Source: Gelatoporia subvermispora B
Taxonomy: Eukaryota > Basidiomycota > Agaricomycetes > Polyporales > Gelatoporiaceae
Assembly: GCA_000320605.2 (NCBI GenBank)
Contig: KB445800.1
Location: 1,363,286-1,427,285 of the forward strand
Reading direction: 5' to 3'
Length of the DNA stretch: 64,000 bases
Program-made: the position numbers and the translations under genes
In this document: in pieces, positions 50,101 to 62,007 of the stretch
How the letters are laid out: every line of letters begins with the position of its first letter
Position numbering within the stretch: the stretch's first letter is position 1
The notes under the pieces: generated by a model
The model's database searches: none
What the model was told of the DNA's origin: nothing
Seen by the model: the letters and a program-made list of their open reading frames with translations, nothing else

Positions 50101-52711
50101 GTCATTTTGCCTGAGAAGGCTGTCACGGTATACTGCGACCCACTCAGCAGCCCTCCCCCATAGCGCTTCCGGAGCACGGCAGCTGCTCAGCAATCTGATC
50201 CCGTCAGAACAAAGGGAACGAGTTGTGAGCAGAACGGGCACGGGAAATACCTGTGTGGAGCTGTATGAGGTCGCAGCGTTGTTCTACGAGTCATGCGAAC
50301 CAAATTTCTGGCTTCTGGACATCTTGGAAGCGAGACACATGCAGGGAGAGTATTCTGTGTGAGAGAACATCGTCTTAGTCGGAAGCATGCCACGGAGGAG
50401 TCATAAGTCCTAATCCCCGCGAAAGCAAGAAGTCGACCAGGTCGCCGAAACGTGCGAGTAGCCAGCCGGTATAGATCCGTGGATTGAGTTGAACGCAGTG
50501 CGTATGAGACGACAGAATTCAGATATTCTCGGTTGCAAGAATGAACGTCGAAGAAAAACTGCACTGAAGGCAAGACACGCGGCGGCACACGAAGGATCGG
50601 CGACCGACCACTACGCCAATACACTAGACGCCCAAAGCATATTGGGGTGGCACTTCACTTCCATGCAACTCGCACGGCATCTCTTGTCAGATGGTGCACC
50701 AGCACATTCTACTCGTACCATCTAGTCAAAGTAATCAATCAAGTACACGAGGTCATTCATTGGGGGAGGGTCAGTACATAACTCGGGACATGAAGGCACT
50801 AGTGGATGGTAGGAGGCCATTAAGAAGTACTGGTGCTTCGTGAGATCATCTCCGTCGAATTGGTGTGTTCCACTGCCGGCTAAACTTATACCATGCTTTT
50901 GCTCATGAAGTGCTCATCAGTCAAGTATATTGGCGCACTACCAATCTAGACTCATGCGCATTGCAAGTGGCGTGTCGCCATTGCTGTCAGACCAGCAGAG
51001 CATCACATTCGTAGATGAAACGTGAAAATCCTGACCTGTGTACACCCATGGTCATAGTAGGGTCAATATGGCAAGGTCAGGATAGAAAATAATGACATGA
51101 GAACGGGCGGGACAAGGAAGCACGCCGAACACACTGTTATCTCCGGGTGCCGGACGCCCGAATGTCTGCGAGTTTCCTATTCCTGCTTCAGTCGTTCTTG
51201 TCCTCCGCGGGCGCACTGGCCTACGAAGATCGCACCACGATTAGCACCTGGAAAACGAATAAACCGGTGAATGTGCCTTGCAACCCTCTTCAGTCGAGAA
51301 GTCCTGTCTTGACGTTGTGGTATTGTTCGTGTCCGTGCAATCTCTTGGGCAGATACAACAGGATCCGACAGGAGCAAATCGTAGATTGAACTCTCATTCT
51401 ACAAATTAGAGATCTAGTCCCCTCCCTCTTCTATCACTGTCTGAATGACTGAACATCAGCGGCGTATCAGAGCAAGGGTCAGGTATCACACACCGCCCGC
51501 AAGTCGTCAAGACATGCCAACGTCCGACACCCGGGCGTCCCACCCGCACAACAAGACCGCGTCGCGCATGCCTGGCGTTGCCGTCCGCAAACATCACGCA
51601 GCCCCTCCGTCATGCATGGCCCGCTTGCGTAGCGGAGGGTACCCGCCGCACTCCCGGGATGCTTCGAGGCTTCGCGCTCCAAAGGCCCTTCTCGGCGTCC
51701 TTGACACGCCGCCACATGCCCAAACCCACTGCAGTCCATGTGACCCCCCACGGGGAAGCACACATTGCCCTCCGCCGCACCCGCGTCTGCATCCGCACCC
51801 GCACTATCGCCGAACACCGGCCCTTATAGTGCGCACCCGCGCCTCCCTGGCTCGCTTGCATGCACGCCTGGATCGACGCGCGGCGTCGCAAGCTATAGCA
51901 GTGGGCGCATGTGAGCGGGTCGCACAACATAACAAGGGCAGGGAGCGAAACGCACGTCCGGAGAGATGCGCCGTGCGCTTTCCGGCTGCCTGTCACGGCC
52001 GGCGGCTACCACCCCGCGTCAGGGCAAACCCATCCCTTCGCATCGCAGAACCTCCACGCTGTCGGGCTGCCCGTTCTGGGGGAATGGTAAGTTTGCCGGA
52101 AACTCACTTGTGACCAGACGTCCACGCGAGACGTGCGATATATCCGCGGTAATGACTGGAGACAAAGTGACAGACAGCTCGGCCTGGCCGCCCAAAGTAC
52201 GCGATTCTCAGTCAAACCCAAGAGTCGAAGTTTGTGAATTTGTCTTTCGGACTGCGCTGGGTCAAGGATGCGAATTTTTAGAGGCGCCAACGGACCCGAC
52301 GACCTCGGGGAGCTGTGTCAAGATGCTGCGAGGCGAGAAGATACGTCCATGTCAAGTCGCTGTCTCCGGCCCTGTGCCGCCGGCGCATCGAGCGTGTTCT
52401 GTAGAGCAAATGTTACTTACGTGGCTCACCAATGGTATTGAATCGAGCTCGCGGCAAGACGAATGCTGGTTGCCTACCGCCCGTTGCCTTAGCTCCTGGA
52501 AGACATCGACCTCAAATGTGACAATGTGGTAATGCTGTCGGTCCCGAGCTGGGGTTGACGATCGTCCTCGAACGAGCTTGGAATCGATGCTAGTCTCCGT
52601 ATTATTACCACCTACCAGGAATACGCATGTGTACAGTATGTGCAACAACAACACAACGGGAAGACAACACAAGGCCCAGTCAGAGGCTCACTCATCCTGC
52701 TATGTATCGGA
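47184..52711. other. 5.5-kb gene-poor stretch
   Basis: The first few hundred bases should include the HMG-box promoter. A short inverted repeat TCACGCG/CGCGTGA lies near 48460-48478. A GC-rich patch (about 51480-52080) keeps several frames open at once, which is a base-composition effect. I see no gene with motifs or a coherent exon structure and no tRNA. Confidence 0.4.
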
Positions 52712-54175
52712 TCAGCACGAGGGTCTACTAAGACTGTAGTCACGACGCGCCTTATGGTCCTCATCCGCCTTCTGCCCATGCTCCTGGTGCTCTGGCGGAA
52801 CGTTTTCCGGGGCATGATCAGGCTGCATCGGCTCTGGTACCGGAATTCGCATTCCATCGGGTGATACCGACTTCGACGCTGCGCGAGCGTTGCGTATAGC
52901 CCGGATGGAAGGGTTGAAGTGTCCACACTTTGGGCAGACGTACTCTATGAAGAAGAGAGGTCGACAAGCACAGGCATGACGATGAACAAAGCGCTCGGGA
53001 ATTGGATCAAGAATGATAGGGACTCACGAGCATCCTCAAACATGCTCTCTTTCACCAGCCCGTTATGCGCGAAGCACTTCTGGCAGATCAACGCATACCG
53101 CGATGCAGCAGCACTCGTTGAGGCTACGTCATCGTCGCCCAGGATCGCGTCCGCAAGCTTGTCGTACCACTGCTTGCGCGGTGGCGGCATCGGAGCCTGT
53201 GGAATCGCTGTAGAACATGCATCACGTTAGCTTAGACGCAACTGGACACGGGTTCTGCATAGCGTACGAGATAGATGCTGTTGCAAGTTGGGAGGAAGCT
53301 GAGGGGAGCCTTGTTGTGGCGACGGCATCTGCGAGTTCGGCGAAAGTGGGTGCCGAGGGGTCGCGGGAGCGGAGCCAGAAGGCGGCCCTTGAGGAGGTAA
53401 GCGACGTCTCAGTTGTCCAGGTTGAGGCGTGTTCGGAATGGTGTTAGCAGGCCCATCGTCATAACGCTCGATGAGGTTACGCGTCGAGTAGTAGTTCGTC
53501 TTTTTCTTGATCTCCTCAATTTTCTCGCGTTGCTCCTTGCGAAGCTTGACGAGTGACTTCTCTGCGTGAGGAGGATGGGTGTTAGTAAGACCGTCGTGGT
53601 ACAACAGAGAGCGTAGGGGTGTGCCGCCTCACAGAACCGTTGTTCACAGAAGGTGCTGACGGCAACCGCAAGTGTATCCCCATTCAGGCATGGCCCGGCC
53701 AGACGCAAGGTGCAGAAGTATCCCTCACCTTCTGTATCCCCTTTCCTAGTGTACCATATCTGGACGATTCGGCGGATGAAGAGGATCCTATGCTCATGTT
53801 AGTTGCATGTGATATTCTGGAAGAGCCAGACGCACACTATGGGACCCAGGAATACTGGTACTGCCTTCACTGTCCTCTCAAACTTCCCATTGGACCTGTG
53901 CCCACTGATGTTTGGTAGGACTTCCATGTACCACAGACCGCCATACGCGAGCCATAGCAGCAGCGCGTAGGTCGAAACGAGGAGTGTGGCTCGTCGTTCA
54001 CGTAGGCGAAGTTCGGATAGACGAGTCTGTCGCTTTTGTATATCAAGAGCGAGAGCTTCGAGCACTTGCGCGTAGTCCTCCGAGTCGCTCTGGCTTCATA
54101 TGTCAGGTTTGGCAGGCGATTCGTGCAATGATGCGACGTACGTACCTTTCGGAACCAGCGCGTCAGGAACGACAT
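52712..54175 (-). CDS. LNP1: Lunapark homologue, ER three-way-junction protein
   Basis: Multi-exon gene from ATG 54173-54175 (MSFLTRWFRK) to TGA 52712-52714. The N-terminal part has a coiled stretch (DYAQVLEALALDIQKRQTRL), a first membrane helix (ATLLVSTYALLLWLAYGGLW) and a second hydrophobic segment (VKAVPVFLGPI), then RRIVQIWYTRKGD. A charged coiled coil (EKSLVKLRKEQREKIEEIKKKT) is followed by NYYSTRNLIERYDDG and a Pro/Gln-rich linker. The conserved C-terminal zinc ribbon runs KQWYDKLADAILGDDD, ASRYALICQKCFAHNGLV, then YVCPKCGHFNPS; the CxxC pairs are CQKC and CPKC. Lunapark proteins stabilise junctions of the tubular endoplasmic reticulum. The intron before the coiled coil (about 53572-53730) is longer than its neighbours. 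C-terminal tail after the ribbon is short and basic. Confidence 0.88.
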
Positions 54176-55028
54176 CGCATCCAACGACGAGATTAATCAA
54201 GAATAGTATGAAAGACAGAACGAGAGTACAAGGTTGATGGAAGAAAGGAGGGTAAGGGTGGCCACGACTGTTCAGCGCAACATCTCCTCGCGCAGGGCGG
54301 CACGTACGTCACACGTGAGCCACGTGTGCTTGTTCCCCAGTCTGCCCCGCCTATCATGCCTATGGGTTTGTCTCTTCTTGAAACCGGACGAAAACATAGC
54401 GCGCTTACTCTGGGGCCACTGATCATTTTTATTCCGTCTCACTGAAGTATAGCTAATCCAATTTCCTGAGCTTCGGATTGGTGCGCACATCTGCGCAGAG
54501 ATTGTCACGTGCCCGAACATAAGAAACTTTCCTAATTCGGAACTACTCATCCTATGGTACCCGCGATCCAAAGTTCCACACTGCATAAAACACTGTCGAT
54601 ACTTGATATGGGCTCATGATTGCACAGAATCCTCCTAGCTGCCATACTCGCTGATAAGGACTGGTTTACCTTGACACCTATGGGACATTTCGGTTCTTCC
54701 ACAGTGACTGATACATTATAACTAGGTTCTATGCTTCGCTATCTTGCTGGTATCTGGTAAGCTGTGGGCAGAAGCTATCTGATAGACACAGCTGCAAGTC
54801 AACCGGCCTCCTTGTTTCCTGTGCACCATGGTCTCGCGACCATGTCTTCAGCCCATTGACGCCCCCCGGTAGCAATAACAGCACCTCTTTGGGGAAGCTG
54901 ACCCGTTTTGTTCAGCGCTAGTCAGGGCTGTTCTCGCTCTCAAATGGTCCGCCTTTGCCTCGTGTCCGTCTCATCTAGCCGTTATCCTCTCATCTACCCG
55001 TCCTCACTTTCCTGCATCCCCCTCGACT
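54176..55028. other. Divergent promoter region
   Basis: 853 bp between the Lunapark gene (-) and the DUF6699 gene (+). No gene seen. Confidence 0.4.
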
Positions 55029-56166
55029 ATGGCGGACGACTGGCCAGACATGCCCCCGCTCGTCGAGCAGCCCTCCATCGTCGACGGTTATCCCGACACA
55101 TCCCGCGACCACACATCGCAATATGTCCCTGCGACTCTCTCCCAACCAGCCTTTGCTCCGGGCTGGGGGGCGCCAGCCCTCGCCTCCTCGGCAACCTGGG
55201 GCGGTTACGGTCAGCCTCCAGAGTGGGCTATGCCTGTGCCAGCCCCGGGGACGCCCTTCCACCCAGCCGTGGCGGCCCCGGCAATGGCTTTCCCTCACCC
55301 AGCTTTTCTTACCCCCGCAGGCGGGGGATGGGCGCCGCCGCCCAAGTCTCCAGAACCAGATAGCTACTCCTTCCCCAGTTCGGCCTCGTTGCGTCCACTC
55401 AGCCCGTTCTCGAATTCGGGCCCTTCGACGCCATCGAGCGGGAACAGCAATATCTCGCGATCGTACTCGATGCGAAGCATGCACACGGGCAACCACATGA
55501 GACCACCGCGCGAGTGGAGGGCGGACTTCAACATGCCTGGCGCTCTCGGGCGCGGGATTGGCACGCTCCTTGGTCGCCGGCGGGGCTCTGTCTCTGACAT
55601 CGGTGAGTTTTTGAGTTACATACAAACCCGTGTTTCATCAGCCGAGCTGATCGCACGAACACGATCTAGCAGACTCACCGCAGGCATCCCGCGCGAAGTT
55701 GCACACATACATCCGGTATTCCATTGTGAATACGCCGATGTACTATGACTTGCGCTCCATGTGGACCTCGGTGCGCTTCCGCGCGCTCACGCACCACGCC
55801 AACTCCTGGGACTTTACTCGTTTCGCCTGCGAGCCTCCCGTACCCGTGATGCGACTGTACAGCAACCATTACCCATGGTTCATCGACGTTATGAGCGGGA
55901 ACCCGTCCGGTGTGAACCTTCAGGAGCTTTTCTCAGCGGTGTACTCGAATATGATGACGCAGATCTCTCATGCGGACCTGTACAACAAGGAAATGGATGA
56001 GAGCACGCGGCAGCACATCGAGCAGGCCTACTTTCGGCGGTGTCGGACCGAAGAAGAGAGGCTACGAGGCATCCTTCGCGTAGACTTCCTGCAGGGCAGG
56101 ATCATCTGGGAGGGCCTCGTGCGGGGGAAGGACGGTATGTGGGAAATGAAGCTCCGCAAGCTGTAA
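55029..56166 (+). CDS. DUF6699-type protein
   Basis: Exons 55029..55602 and 55670..56166, 356 residues. The N-terminal half is Pro/Ala/Ser rich and apparently disordered (PEWAMPVPAPGTPFHP, SPFSNSGPSTPSSGNSN). The C-terminal half is a compact domain: MYYDLRSMWTSVRF, WDFTRFACEPPVPVMRLY, HYPWFIDV, NPSGVNLQELFSAVY, RVDFLQGRIIWEGLVRGKDG and a WEMKLRKL ending. That domain is abundant in mushroom genomes and of unknown function. The intron 55603-55669 has a GTGAGT donor and CTAG acceptor and joins DIA to DSPQASRAKLH. No signal peptide or membrane helix. The family call is from recalled motif order. Confidence 0.78.
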
Positions 56167-56560
56167 CTGTGCGGATATGTATCAGCGCTTCTTGTATTTC
56201 CTCTCGCTGTGAGCATGCTCTTTCTCTTTTTATCGCTATCTGTACAGGTTAATTCCGAATGCGGGCTTTTCACGACCACTTTGTAACGAGGGTATCAACG
56301 CACATTTATGAACGCCGTGGATCAGGCGATTTCTCTAGCAATAAAGATATGTCTTCATCATTGCCTCAATACAAGCCTCACATCTCCGGGAATAAGCAAT
56401 ACTGCATTAAACAAGGCTACGAATACAAGACGGGTATAGCAGGTAGTACGATTATCAGCACAAATACGGCATCACTAGAGAAATAGGTATACGGATCTCC
56501 TCAGCTCAACACTCAAAACCCCCTTCCACAGGCGAATTCCAGTTAAGATCCCACAGATCC
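56167..56560. other. Convergent intergenic region
   Basis: 3' ends of the DUF6699 gene (+) and the first SPFH gene (-). Nothing else seen. Confidence 0.45.
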
Positions 56561-58957
56561 TTACGCCCGCTTGTCTGCGCCCATGCTCGCAGCCATGCCC
56601 GCGGCCATGATGCCACCCATCTGCGCGCCAACGCCCTCCGTGGGGACAAACACCGTCTTGTTCCCAAACGCGCGCACGCGACTCACGTCGACGCGGCGGA
56701 GCTCCATCTCGCGCGCGAATGCGTCCGTGACCTCCGCATCGGCGGCGGCCTTGATGCGGACGGCCTCTGCCTCTGCCTGCGCCGCGAGCCGTGTCGCCTG
56801 CGCCTGCGCCTCGGCTTCGATCTGCAGGCGCTGTGCCTCGGCCTTGGCGGCCGCGACGACGCTGTAGGCTTCCGCATCTGCTTTGGTCTGTATTGAATTG
56901 GGTATACGAGTATGAGTATGGGGTGAATGAGAAAAGAGGGAGGAAAAGAGTGGCGAGACTGACATTCTGAGACTGCGCCTTGACGCGCGCGACGGCGAGG
57001 GCGCCCTCCTCCTGCTTGATCTTGTTGCTGTTCTCCCTGTCCACGTTGGCTGCCTCTACCTGCGCTTGTAGCGCACGTGTAGTCAGCTTGTCCATCGTGG
57101 TGGCGATCTCGCCCTTGAATTGGCGGTCAATAACGGCTGTTGCGGCACAGCATCGTGAGTGGGCAGACACAAGGCCAGGAGAATGCACACATACCGAGAT
57201 CTTTCAGAACGATGCCGTACTCGAGCGCGGCACTGTGCAGGTCGTCCATGGCGCGTGTACGGAGGGCGTCGAGGAAGGGTGAGAACGCGTCCGTGCCATC
57301 GTCCACATTGTCGGGTCCTAGCGAGCGTTGCTTGACCATCGAGCTGTAGTCCACTGTTATGCGTCAGACGGGTACGGCGAGGACATAGTTAGAATGGACA
57401 AACAGTGTGCGACGATCTGGGTTAGAATCGACTGTGTCTTGTCTCTGAGCGCATCGTATGGCGTGTTGTAGCCGTGAGTCGCGAGCTTAAGGCCAAGTCA
57501 GTTCAACTCGGTGCAGATATGTCGCATATAGCACCTTTAGTGGCTCCGTGAGCTGCCTGTTCAAGATCAATCAGAGTGTTCGGGTTGGAGAAAGCCTTTA
57601 GACTCACCACTTCAAGTAAATAGTCAGAGCTACAGGGACCTGGTCTCGCGTGAAACTGCGTGGGGGTAAGTGATCTCTTCGTTCACAAGGAATGTCAACA
57701 GTCACTTACATATCCTTCGTTGGCATCTCCAACTGGTTCTCTCCTAGTGTGTAAAGACCACGCAGCGTAACATTCGGATTGGTGATGTAGTGCTGTCCTG
57801 CTGGAAGGAGCTCTAGATCATCGCCCTTCTGCAAGATTGCGCAGTTGTTTGCAGGGATGTTGAGGCTAAGAAGCGTGGTGTCACCGTGTCAGCGCGGGTG
57901 GCTCTAGCCAGTACAATATGCTGGATGACATACAAGAGGGCGACGACATATTCCCGCTTATGCCCATCACCCAATGCACTCTTCATGGTGACTTCATGAG
58001 TCCTGTGTGCGTGACGGAATGAGCGAAAGGTGCTAGATCCTGGGGCCATCCTTACCATCCCAATGTGACCCCGGTGATCTGGTCCCGAACTAGGTTCGGG
58101 AGATGGGTCTGATCAACAATGGAGAGGACGTTGAATGTGCCTTCAATAGCGTAGGAGACGAAGCCGGTATTCTTGATCACGAAAATGTGGTTCTGTTGTG
58201 CGTGGTACCGAAATCTGTTGGTTCATAGGAAATATTGAATGAACTACTGCGCGCACCTGAGGATCGGACACCACCGCGGCTTGGTTCTGAGAGACTTGGA
58301 CTACGGTGAGACCGTTAAATTGGATAACGGTGTCAGAAACTGGCAGACTGTGAGCAGGTCGATTTTGGGGGCTGGCGAGCAGACATACGGCCTTTCGTTC
58401 CGACCCACTTGCGTGCCCACCAGTTACGCATGGGCGTGCCAGGGTATCGTCCAGGGCGCGTGAGGACCTTGGGCAAGCCACCGTGGTTGATGAGACCAAT
58501 CTCCCCGGGGGTGACCTCCCTGCCAATCCAGTCGGTTGGACGCTAAGCACCGCCGTTAGCTCTAGTCGCGGCTGCAATAAAGCATACATTCATACCTTGC
58601 TAGATAGAATGTGCGTCATGCCAGCCTGTTATCACATGTTAGCTCTAGCTCCATGTCGAGAGGCGGTGCGAGAAGGACGCCACTCACGTTCTTGAGTTGT
58701 GTATCCAGCTTCTGCAGTGCGGCGATCAAACCATCCTTCCCAATATTAACGAAGAACGGCCGATTTCCGAGAGTGTAGTCCTCTGTCCTGAGGAACGTGC
58801 CCTCCGCCACAGGTTGCAGTCCGTGGCTGGGCTTGCCGTTCGCAGAGGGCTTCCGCAAGTAGTCATCGTGTTGGTCAAGCGAAAGGTCTTTGGGAGCGAC
58901 GGAACCTCCGCCCACGACGGTGGTGTTGTCTCCAACGCTAGAAGAGTCCATGATCAT
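56561..58957 (-). CDS. SPFH/band-7 domain protein, copy 1
   Basis: Complete gene of about ten exons; start at ATG 58955-58957 or 58949-58951. The N-terminal part reads DSSSVGDNTTVVGGG, then LGNRPFFVNIGKDGLIAALQ and TDWIGREVTPGEIGLINHGG. The SPFH core has LNIPANNCAILQKGDDLELL, GQHYITNPNVTLRGLYTLG, FTRDQVPVALTIYL, YNTPYDALRDKTQSIL and FSPFLDALRTRAMDDL. The C-terminal half is a long Ala/Glu/Gln/Arg coiled coil (RLQIEAEAQAQATRLAAQAE, AFAREMELRRVDVSRVRAFG) ending in NKTVFVPTEGVGAQMGG and a small Gly/Ala/Met tail. SPFH proteins oligomerise on membranes as scaffolds, as prohibitins and flotillins do. No clear membrane helix is present, so attachment would be peripheral. A close paralogue follows at 62008. 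Confidence 0.85.
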
Positions 58958-61900
58958 GTCGAAGTGTGCCTACGCTCAACAATCAAGGCTTTATAGATTC
59001 GTGGGGGATACCAAAGCGAGCGGTACGCGTCGCGCTATTGTGCACAGCAATTATCCGGTAGACTTTTCCTGATTTCTTTGTGCTCCTGGGGACGCATCCG
59101 ATGCGAATAGGGGACCGCGACGCCGCTCGAGGTACTCGTCTGTCAATTATAAGCGATTAATACGTGCACAGCCCTGACGTCTCTCCCTGTGACCTCAATA
59201 AGCACATGCTCGACTGCGCAAACTGACACGCGCAGCTTTTGGCTCCCTACTCCAGCCGATGCGTAGTCAACAGGCTTCATTCAAGAATAGAGTTTGGTAT
59301 TCCTTAGAAGACTGAGACCCACAGACACAGATGAGTTCATTTTGCTACAGCCGTTGCCACCGGAGCCACAAGGGGCGCCCACACAGGGGGCGTTGAGGAC
59401 CCGGTTCCGGAGCGCTCCTGAGTCCTGTCTCTCCGAGGCAGAGTCGGAGGATACCCGGAAAAGGCCAGGGAAAACAGGGGAAAACCGACCGCGTATGTTG
59501 AGCGCACAGGTTCAAAATAAATAAATCGGGTCATCGGCCAAGATACACACTAGTTGCCTTGAGGCGATGACAGTCAATTAAGAGGATGCGGTGAACAAAC
59601 TGGTTATGAATCAGAATTTACGATGTTGTTCGTCTTGGCCTGCGCGGAGCTTCCGGCCCGGGTGTTGCGCCGCCGCTCGCATTTGGACACGTGACCCTGC
59701 TCGCCAACATGACACTCGAGTTTCGACTCTTCGAGTGACTCGAGAGTCTCAGTCAAGCGGCGATAACTCTGCGCAGATCTCGCACAAAAACTTCAAGGCT
59801 GATGATTCTAGTGCGACCTCAAAAGAGGACATCTGCTGCGGTCAGACTATTGAATGGTTCCTCGTGCTCATGACTTTGGAACTACCTCAACTGTAGAATG
59901 TGGCACGGCCGGGTGCATCATCTGCTGTCAACTGATGCGAGGCGGCATATAGCTGTGGCGGGCTGTGACCCTATGACATGACATGACCTGTGGTCATCCT
60001 CGTGTGGGCCTAACTGAGCTGCGGGTGGGCTCCGTTTCGCGGCTGAGCCTCCGGCCAGTACGCAACATGTCTAACTCACGATAAAGCACAGCTCACCCAC
60101 CGATTGAGGCATAACTTTCATTCACTGTGAGAATGATCAGCAGGCTCCGTGAGATGCATTGCTATTACTCAGTCTTTGATGTCGGTGACATGCGAACATT
60201 ATATGTACTAATGTATCGCCGCGTCATGGCGTGCGTAGGTGAAGCTGGCGCATTTACTAACCAAACTTCCACAGTGAATACATCGGATGAAGGGCCTTCG
60301 GCACTCACGGCGCGTTGCATGAGAGCATGCCGTCAGCTTGTCGAAATGATGGAGCTGCGAGCAACCGTCTGTGATTGACCGCCACACTCTATCCCGTCCC
60401 TCTAACAAGGCTCAGCGGGACTAGTCAGCAGCCGATGCGGTACTCGTCGATCAAACATCCAAATTGGTAAGACTATCTGCCGAATCAAGTTCGATCCAGA
60501 AAGTATTGTCTAGGCGTACCCCTCGTGAATGTCTTTTCACTTCAAATTCGAACAAGTGATTCAGTGAGGTACAGGCAGATAGAATTGTCAGTATCCATGG
60601 CAGCAGCAAGTATGACTACAAGGCTCCCAAGTCGCACACCCTTCCAGTCTCAGATCCTTGTGGTGCTATGACCCTTGCCACCTGGGACGACGAAATTTGT
60701 TTCTTCTGGAATACAACATTCGCTGTCACATCTGAAATGTTTTATGCAGTACGCTACGGCGCGCTGTTCAACGCCGCCTTCGTTGTCGTGGATTTATATT
60801 CTTATGGGACACGTACAGGCTTCGTGAGTGACTGCGCTCGAAAGCTTCTATACATACATACATGTATTTGTCAAACAATAGTGCCTGAGATTTTTGTCCA
60901 ACTCAGCATTAGCGTACTGATTCGAATCCGTATATTATCAGATGCGCAATTCTCGTCAGAATAGGAATCGTCATGACCATTGCTGTCTTAACTGCTGCCG
61001 CTCGTAAGAAGTCTTCTTCATCCCTCTTCCCGGTCGCTAACCACTGCTTAGTTGGAGGTCTCTACGATTATTCGAAAGTGATAAAAGTTCACTTCACTCG
61101 ACATTGTTTTTGTCTAGGGGTGATGAACGCAAGAATTTCTTCGATTCTGTCGGGCGAGCTTGTCTTGCTGTTGACATAGATCGAAGTGTAACCAATCGAC
61201 GGGGCTCCCCTGATAGGAACACCAGCTTGATGACTTCAATTCTGGCGGTCTCAATATGGTACGGTGCGTTATTCTACACTCAGAAAAGCGATCGAAAGTC
61301 ACTTCGTTCCCTAGGTGGCATATGCTTCAGGTATGCGACAAAGTTTAGAGCTTGCAAACCGAAGTTCAGCAACATTTTGGGATTTAACCAGCCATTAACA
61401 CAGTCGGACTTGTGATTGGTCGCGATTTGAAAGTGCACCACTTTATTGCTGTATTTCGTACAATCTCAAACGAATCCTTACAGTGCGAAGATTTAGGTGC
61501 AAGAAACCCATCGCTGATGACAATGGTCAAATGGACCTGTAAATCAAAGTCTCATCTCCGTACCGATGGGACGGTTCATGCTTGATCTCCGGCGCGCGAC
61601 CCATGACAGGGAGCTCGATTGATCAATGGTTTCCGCACAATCCAGTCAGCTGTTTTCGCAAACCATGCACATTTGCACAGGATAGACGGAGTTTCTGGCA
61701 ATGACGTGTGTAGACAGATGGATCCCCCTGCACCAACTCACGGACATTCTGTCGCATTCACGCAGCCACAGCGCACACTACTTCATACATTGAATACGGC
61801 ATGCGTTCTCTATCATAGGGATACTCCCTCCAGGACAACAAGCGAGCAGAACAACAAAATCTCGGACAAGTACTAAAGATCATGCCGGTGCAGACGGCAC

Positions 61901-62007
61901 TCGGCGAACTCCATGGTATAGTGAAACAGACAGGTATCCGGAACTCCTCTCCTGAGTTCTTTCGCGCACACTGAAGCGAATGGACCATAATTTAAGTTCA
62001 CAACACC
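58958..62007. other. 3-kb spacer between tandem SPFH genes
   Basis: It should contain the promoter of copy 1 and the 3' end of copy 2. Frames here lack motifs and splice structure. A small tandem ATGACATGACATGAC run lies near 59970-59990. Confidence 0.4.

Noticed and set aside
51445..52113. Open frame of 222 codons on the plus strand
   Set aside because: The region is GC rich and both strands stay open in several frames. The translation is Arg/His/Pro biased with no domain, so it is probably a composition artefact.
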